A DNA stretch of 37,357 nucleotides. It comes from an uncultured bacterium. Lineage in GTDB: Bacteria; Cyanobacteriota; Vampirovibrionia; Gastranaerophilales; Gastranaerophilaceae. Under the pieces are notes generated by a model, which was given only the letters and a program-made list of their open reading frames with translations, was not told the DNA's origin and did no database searches. Position numbers and translations under genes: made by a program. Shown in pieces: positions 32,951 to 37,357 of the stretch; position 1 is the stretch's first letter; each line of letters starts with the position of its first letter. Where the stretch lies: positions 1 to 37,357 of the forward strand of contig USFB01000017.1 in NCBI GenBank assembly GCA_900553895.1. The letters are read 5' to 3'.

Positions 32951-33559
32951 ATGATATTAAAATGTGTTGAACTCTTAGCTGTTGCTGTAATTGCGTATTT
33001 AATCGGTTCAATTCCGACAGGCTATTTAATAGTTAAAGCAAAAACAGGTCAAGATATAAGAACTGTTGGCTCAGGTTCTACCGGTGCAACAAACGTAAAA
33101 AGGGTTTTAGGTAAAAACTATTTCTTTTTGGTAATGCTTTTGGATGCGATGAAAGGTGCATTGCCTGTTGTTTTGGCAAAACTGTTTGCAACTGTTGGAG
33201 TTTCTTTGGGCTTAGCTCCCGTTATTGCAGCTATTGCAGTAATTATTGGTCACAGTAAATCAATTTTCTTGCAATTTAAAGGTGGAAAATCTGTAGCGTC
33301 GGGTGTTGGTACAATTCTTGCTTTGAATTGTGTTGTGGGTTTAATTATCGCGCTTGTTTGGGGGGTAATTACATATACAACTAAATATGTTTCAGTCGGT
33401 TCAATTATTGCATTGGTTGTTTCACCTTTTGTAATGTACTTTTTAGGCGCACCAATAGCTTATGTTGCATACTGTGCACTGGGTGCAATTTACATCGTTT
33501 ATTTGCATAGAGAAAATATTAAACGCCTAATTAACGGTAATGAAAACAAAGTAAGATAA
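32951..33559 (+). CDS. plsY: Glycerol-3-phosphate acyltransferase PlsY
   Basis: 202 residues, an integral membrane acyltransferase that moves acyl groups from acyl-phosphate to glycerol-3-phosphate in the first step of phospholipid synthesis. Family motifs are intact: GSIPTGY (19-25), GSGSTGATNVKR (40-51), DAMKGALP (65-72) and GHSKSIFLQFKGGKSVASG (100-118). Four to five hydrophobic helices are visible, and the tail has HRENIKRL. Strong ribosome site GGAGGGG before the ATG. It would need an acyl-phosphate from PlsX, not in the window. Confidence 0.95.
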   Translation: MILKCVELLAVAVIAYLIGSIPTGYLIVKAKTGQDIRTVGSGSTGATNVKRVLGKNYFFLVMLLDAMKGALPVVLAKLFATVGVSLGLAPVIAAIAVIIGHSKSIFLQFKGGKSVASGVGTILALNCVVGLIIALVWGVITYTTKYVSVGSIIALVVSPFVMYFLGAPIAYVAYCALGAIYIVYLHRENIKRLINGNENKVR

Positions 33560-33577
33560 TTTTTAGTAAAAAACAAT

Positions 33578-33612
33578 AAAAAATACCGAGTGATTTTCAC
33601 TCGGTATTTTTT
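33578..33612. terminator. Bidirectional terminator between plsY and the HEAT-repeat gene
   Basis: AAAAAATACCGAGTG pairs perfectly with CACTCGGTATTTTTT across a 5-nt loop between convergent genes. Confidence 0.9.
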
Positions 33613-33631
33613 ATTTTAAATTTTTATATCC

Positions 33632-34486
33632 TTAGCAACCTGCAGGTTTCTTTTGTTGAGTTGCACCAGGAATTGCTTGCCAATTTGCAGCCATAATTTT
33701 CTTGAATGATTTAAGAGCTGTATCTTCAAGTTCACCCAATTCTTCAGCTTCCATAATCAATTCTCTTAATGGTAACAATGCTCTTTGGTCACGAAGCACG
33801 CCTAAAGCTGCTGCTGCACCTGCTCTAACTAAATCATTTTCAGAACGGTTTTTCATAACGTCAATAAGTGCAGGAACTGCTTTTGTATCGTTCAATTTAC
33901 CCAATGAAGTTACTGCGTAAATTCTTACGTTTACCCATTCATCATATAACATGTTAATAATCTTATCAACGCATTTTTTATTACCGATTTCACCCAATGC
34001 TCTTGTTGCATCGCATCTTACGTTTACTTTTTCGTGGTCTAATGATTTCATCAAAGCATCAGTTGCAACATCACCGATTTCAATTAATGCATCTGTTGCA
34101 GTGATGCATACTTGTGAATTTTCATCATTTAAAGCTTCTACAAGTGGTTCAACAACAATTTTACCGCCTAAACGACCTAACGCGCGAGCTGCACGAACTC
34201 TAACATCAACGTTACGATCTTCTCTCAAAGATTCGATTAAGTGTTCAGTTGCTTTTGTATCACCCAATTCGCCTAATGCACGAGCTGCATATAAACGAAC
34301 AGAACCGTTTTTGTCGTTCTTTAAAACATCAATTAACGGTTCAACAGCTTTAGAATCGCCCATTTCTCCAAGGACACGAGCAGCATTATATCTAACTTTT
34401 TCAGAACTTGATGACATTAAATCATTAATAAGTTCTTGGAAAGATTTTTTAACTTGTTTCTTTTTGCTGTTTACAGTAATTGCCAT
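33632..34486 (-). CDS. HEAT-repeat (PBS-lyase-like) protein
   Basis: 284 residues from the ATG at 34486, which follows GGAGG at 8 nt; an upstream in-frame start adds ten residues but has no ribosome site. After a basic N-terminus (NSKKKQVKKS), about seven to eight ~31-residue HEAT repeats run from 30 to 255, with the recurrent phrase VRxxAARALGELGDxKAxxxLI. Such repeats form a curved solenoid for protein binding; in Cyanobacteria they occur in phycobilin lyases and in many scaffolds, but no catalytic role is implied here. The C-terminus ends in KKPAGC. Partner unknown. Confidence 0.88.
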   Translation of the reverse strand: MAITVNSKKKQVKKSFQELINDLMSSSSEKVRYNAARVLGEMGDSKAVEPLIDVLKNDKNGSVRLYAARALGELGDTKATEHLIESLREDRNVDVRVRAARALGRLGGKIVVEPLVEALNDENSQVCITATDALIEIGDVATDALMKSLDHEKVNVRCDATRALGEIGNKKCVDKIINMLYDEWVNVRIYAVTSLGKLNDTKAVPALIDVMKNRSENDLVRAGAAAALGVLRDQRALLPLRELIMEAEELGELEDTALKSFKKIMAANWQAIPGATQQKKPAGC

Positions 34487-34599
34487 ACACTTTACCTCCG
34501 ATATGCAATATATCAATCTAATTTTCTACACAGTAATATAAAGTTTTCTTTATTTTTAAAATTGCCTTTATTTTCCGTTTTGTAAAGATTTTGTTACAA

Positions 34600-34613
34600 A
34601 CCCTAATTAGGGT
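34600..34613. promoter_or_regulatory. 14-bp perfect palindrome, operator candidate
   Basis: ACCCTAATTAGGGT, a perfect 14-bp palindrome, lies about 115 bp upstream of the HEAT-repeat gene start in the gap between it and the histidine kinase gene. It is adjacent to TTGTTACAA, a word that also occurs upstream of other genes here. Otherwise 34517-34775 is AT-rich with no gene. Confidence 0.35.
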
Positions 34614-34775
34614 AAAAATTACACTTAATCTCAGTAATATTAATATACCATATTTTTACATTTTCATGACTACTCTGTCAGATAATTTTACAAAAATTAA
34701 TTATTATTATAATTGCAATTGGTTCATGATTTAGATATATTTTGAAAAACGTGGCTTTAAAAAACTTAATATTTA

Positions 34776-36425
34776 CTACCCACTAGGGATAGTAATAACG
34801 AATTCACTTCCTTCGTTAATTTTTGTTTTTACTTCAATTTTGCCATTGTGTTTTTCAATGATTTTTTGTGAAATCGCAAGCCCTAAGCCGGTCCCGACGC
34901 CAACACCCTTTGTAGTATATCCGGCAAAGAAAATTTTATCAGGTTCTTTTATTCCACATCCGTTATCTTTAATTTTAACGATTAAATTATTATCCTGAAA
35001 ACCCGTGTCAATAGTTATAATTCCTTCTTTATTAATAGCATGCGCAGCGTTTACAAGAATATTCATAAATACTTGATTTAACATATTTGGATAACATTTT
35101 ATTGGTGGAAGTTTGCCATAATTTTTTACAATTGTAATTCTATTTTTGGTTTCATGCCTGATTAAATCCAGTGTTAAATCAATTTCTTTATTAATATCTG
35201 CTTCTTGTAGTTCCGCTTCATCAAGTCTTACAAACTTTCTTAATGATACTACCAGTCTGTTAATACGTGCTATTGCTTCTGTGTCAATATCATTAATTTC
35301 CTTAAGCAAATCTTTTGTATCCTCGTCTTCTACTTGTCCAATCAATTTCTTCATTATTTCATTATTAGATTTAATTGATGCCACCGGAGTATTGATTTCG
35401 TGCGCAACACCGGCTACAAGTTGACCTAAAGAAGCCATTTTTTCGGAATTGATAAGCTTTAATTGTGTGTCTTGCAGTTCTGCAAGCGTTTTCGTTAAAT
35501 CTTTAACCATGCTCGCATTCTTTTTATAAAGTTCAGATTGTATTATAGCGTTTCCTAATTGTGAAGATACGCCGTCTAATACTTCTAAAGTATCATCAAG
35601 TTTAGTTTTTTGTTTTGTAGAAAGTACAATAATTCCCAAGAGCGAATTTAAATGATAGATTGGCAAAATAATTCTTTGAACATTTTCTCTAAATGGCTTT
35701 GCTTCTCTGAATTCCTTCATACAAATTTGGCATGAAACTTTGCCGTTATTGATATGTTGAGTTGCTTCTCTATCAAAAGAAATTATTTGTCCGATATCTT
35801 TTTTCTCCAAAGCTTCTTGGATTAAGAATTTAGCCTCATCTTCTGTGCTCGCATAATATGCACGAAAAGCACCAAACATTTGTGCAAGTTCTTCCAATGC
35901 AGATTTTAAAATTACAGAGGTGTCAATTGATTCTCTAATAATGTTAGAAATATTATTAAGTAACAAAAGTTTCATAGCTTGCGATTGTGCTTGAAGTTTG
36001 ATTTTAGAAAGATTTTTGTTTTCATTCTCTAACAATGCAATTTTCTTTTGATAATTTTGATTTCTGACTAAAACATTTTCCAAACTTATTTTTGCTGTGA
36101 CATCAGTAAAAACAATCATCGTATAATTGCCTTTTTTTGTAGCGTTTAAATCATAATACGAATAATCATTATTTGAACTCTGATACAAAACATGTGCAGA
36201 AAAATCTTCTTTAGAATTCATTGCTTGAGTAATTGGAGAATGTACGCTTACATCGTTGCTTACCAACGCACAAACGCTGTAATTAAGTTTGTGCGAGAAT
36301 TTTTTTATATTCTCAAAATCAGGAAAAACACGTTTAAAAACGTTGTTTCTAAACACAGTTTCGCGGTTTTCATTCAAAACGATTACAGCACTATTGAATT
36401 TATTAAATAAATCAAACTTCCCCAT
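34776..36425 (-). CDS. Cytosolic PAS-GAF sensor histidine kinase
   Basis: 549 residues, no transmembrane segment. A PAS-like N-terminal domain (about 5-112) is joined by a coiled coil to a GAF-like domain (about 155-298, with a CQIC pair at 232-235 that could bind a metal or act as a redox switch). Then come a second coil, the dimerisation/phosphoacceptor helix ASLGQLVAGVAHEINTPVAS (His 342) and the ATPase domain with the N box, KDNGCGI (Asp 487) and GTGLGLAIS (511-519). HEINTP is typical of NtrB/cyanobacterial-type kinases. No response regulator is adjacent, so it is an orphan here. A TATAAT lies 7 nt before the ATG (leaderless). Confidence 0.92.
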   Translation of the reverse strand: MGKFDLFNKFNSAVIVLNENRETVFRNNVFKRVFPDFENIKKFSHKLNYSVCALVSNDVSVHSPITQAMNSKEDFSAHVLYQSSNNDYSYYDLNATKKGNYTMIVFTDVTAKISLENVLVRNQNYQKKIALLENENKNLSKIKLQAQSQAMKLLLLNNISNIIRESIDTSVILKSALEELAQMFGAFRAYYASTEDEAKFLIQEALEKKDIGQIISFDREATQHINNGKVSCQICMKEFREAKPFRENVQRIILPIYHLNSLLGIIVLSTKQKTKLDDTLEVLDGVSSQLGNAIIQSELYKKNASMVKDLTKTLAELQDTQLKLINSEKMASLGQLVAGVAHEINTPVASIKSNNEIMKKLIGQVEDEDTKDLLKEINDIDTEAIARINRLVVSLRKFVRLDEAELQEADINKEIDLTLDLIRHETKNRITIVKNYGKLPPIKCYPNMLNQVFMNILVNAAHAINKEGIITIDTGFQDNNLIVKIKDNGCGIKEPDKIFFAGYTTKGVGVGTGLGLAISQKIIEKHNGKIEVKTKINEGSEFVITIPSG

Positions 36426-36432
36426 ATATAAT

Positions 36433-36438
36433 ATTATA
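36433..36438 (-). promoter_or_regulatory. -10 box directly upstream of the histidine kinase gene
   Basis: TATAAT on the minus strand with 7 nt to the ATG at 36425 and no Shine-Dalgarno; this is the fourth gene in the window with this arrangement. Confidence 0.45.
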
Positions 36439-36480
36439 TAATTATCAAAGAAAAAAATCTAATAGTTAAAGGAACGTAAA

Positions 36481-36517
36481 AATAAGGGCGGAATTTTGAA
36501 AAAATTCCGCCCTTATT
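36481..36517 (-). terminator. Terminator of fusA
   Basis: AATAAGGGCGGAATTTT pairs perfectly (17 nt) with AAAATTCCGCCCTTATT across a 3-nt loop, followed on the minus strand by a T-run, 20 bp after the fusA stop. Confidence 0.92.
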
Positions 36518-36537
36518 AAATATCTATTTCAAACTAA

Positions 36538-37357
36538 CTATTTGCTAGCACCTGATTTTTCGATAATTTCTTTTTCGATATTTGCAGGAACTTGTTCATA
36601 GTTGTGGAATTCCATAGAGAATGTACCACGACCTTGAGTGTTAGATCTCAAGTCAGTTGCGTAACCGAACATATTAGCCAACGGAACTAATGCTCTAACG
36701 ATTACGTTACCTGTGTTGCCTTGAGGTTCTTGACCTTCAACACGACCACGTCTTCTTGAAATGTCACCGATGATTGTACCTGTGAATTCATCAGGAATTT
36801 CAATTTCAACTTTCATCATTGGTTCAAGGATGCAAGGTTGAGCTTTTCTAGTACCTTCTTTGATAGCCATAGAACCAGCGATTTTGAATGCCATTTCTGA
36901 AGAGTCAACTTCGTGGTAAGAACCATCGTAAAGTTCAACTTTAACGTCAATCATAGGGAATCCTGCTAGGATACCGCCTTCAAGAGCTTCTTCCATACCT
37001 TTTCTTGCAGGTTCAATGTATTCCTTAGGAATAGCACCACCAACGATTTTGTTTTCGAATACAAAACCGGCATTTTCTTCAGCTGGAGAAATTCTGATTT
37101 TAACGTGACCATATTGACCTTTACCACCTGATTGACGAGCGAATTTAGAATCTTGATCAGCTGTTCCTCTGATTGTTTCTCTGTAAGCAACTTGAGGTTT
37201 ACCGATGTTTGCTTCTACTTTGAATTCTCTCATCATACGGTCAACGATGATATCCAAGTGAAGTTCACCCATACCTGAAATAATTGTTTGACCTGTTTCT
37301 GTATCAGATTTAACTCTGAATGATGGATCTTCTTCAGCAAGTTTTTGAAGAGCAATA
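36538..37357 (-). CDS. fusA: Elongation factor G, C-terminal part (5' end outside window)
   Basis: The frame is open to the window edge, giving the last ~272 residues of EF-G, the GTPase that drives ribosomal translocation. ALQKLAEEDPSFRV and SGMGELHLDIIVDRM mark domain III; SGGKGQYGHVKI, FENKIVGGAIPKEYI and GIGA-like helices mark domain IV; RRGRVEGQEPQGN and VRALVPLANMFGYATDLRS mark domain V. The Met at 37272 is internal, not a start. It is followed by a strong terminator, so fusA is the last gene of its transcript. Confidence 0.97.
   Translation of the reverse strand, partial: IALQKLAEEDPSFRVKSDTETGQTIISGMGELHLDIIVDRMMREFKVEANIGKPQVAYRETIRGTADQDSKFARQSGGKGQYGHVKIRISPAEENAGFVFENKIVGGAIPKEYIEPARKGMEEALEGGILAGFPMIDVKVELYDGSYHEVDSSEMAFKIAGSMAIKEGTRKAQPCILEPMMKVEIEIPDEFTGTIIGDISRRRGRVEGQEPQGNTGNVIVRALVPLANMFGYATDLRSNTQGRGTFSMEFHNYEQVPANIEKEIIEKSGASK

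Noticed and set aside
33951..34541. Plus-strand 196-aa ORF antisense to the HEAT-repeat gene
   Set aside because: Its repetitive Ser/Pro/Ala content is explained by the periodic HEAT codons on the other strand.

Overview
The window looks like a chromosomal segment from an AT-rich, non-photosynthetic, fermentative bacterium. The most likely source is a gut-type relative of the Cyanobacteria (Vampirovibrionia/Gastranaerophilales, 'Melainabacteria'). That placement is inferred from the AT-rich genes, a Na+-pumping biotin decarboxylase operon, and families of lineage-type unknown proteins (MGxAAS start; N-terminal NFxA-like tags). No photosynthesis, rRNA, tRNA, CRISPR, transposase or prophage genes are visible. 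Housekeeping genes (proS, ruvB, polA, tatD, tlyA, plsY, birA, fusA) are interleaved with accessory unknowns.

Layout. 1-1366 (-): 5' part of a long surface protein joining a type IV prepilin leader, about 14 YadA-like head repeats and an S74-type self-cleaving chaperone domain; it has no single intact line among simple start-to-stop ORFs because its 3' end lies outside the window. 1737-7117 (+): an operon of two membrane/coiled-coil unknowns and a GH13-like alpha-glucan enzyme. 7241-10966 (-): proS, then the GGGtGRT/NifU-like gene pair. 11197-14710 (+): ruvB, a YibE/F membrane protein, a secreted unknown and a small membrane unknown. 14770-18049 (-): a uridine-kinase-type P-loop kinase, a gap holding a gene remnant and a 123-bp inverted-repeat element, an O-methyltransferase and an exported beta-propeller protein.

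18340-22601 (+): an accessory cluster of six unknown proteins, two of which belong to a family with conserved N- and C-terminal helices; a third paralogue lies at 31656-32798 (-). 22606-27032 (-): tlyA, tatD, polA. 27163-31145 (-): birA-oadG-oadA-oadB, in which the biotin ligase is co-transcribed with the biotin enzyme it should modify, giving a self-contained sodium-pumping decarboxylase unit. 31146-31655: a gene-free stretch with three ~110-bp tandem repeats. 32951-37357: plsY (+), a HEAT-repeat protein, a cytosolic histidine kinase and the 3' part of fusA (all -).

Recurring non-coding themes are hairpin terminators between convergent genes, several ~80-140 bp imperfect inverted-repeat elements in intergenic spacers, a pair of small hairpins with compensatory changes, and at least four genes whose -10 box sits only 6-7 nt before the ATG, suggesting leaderless mRNAs. 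The best candidates for something undescribed are the prepilin-YadA head-S74 fusion and the MGxAAS protein family.
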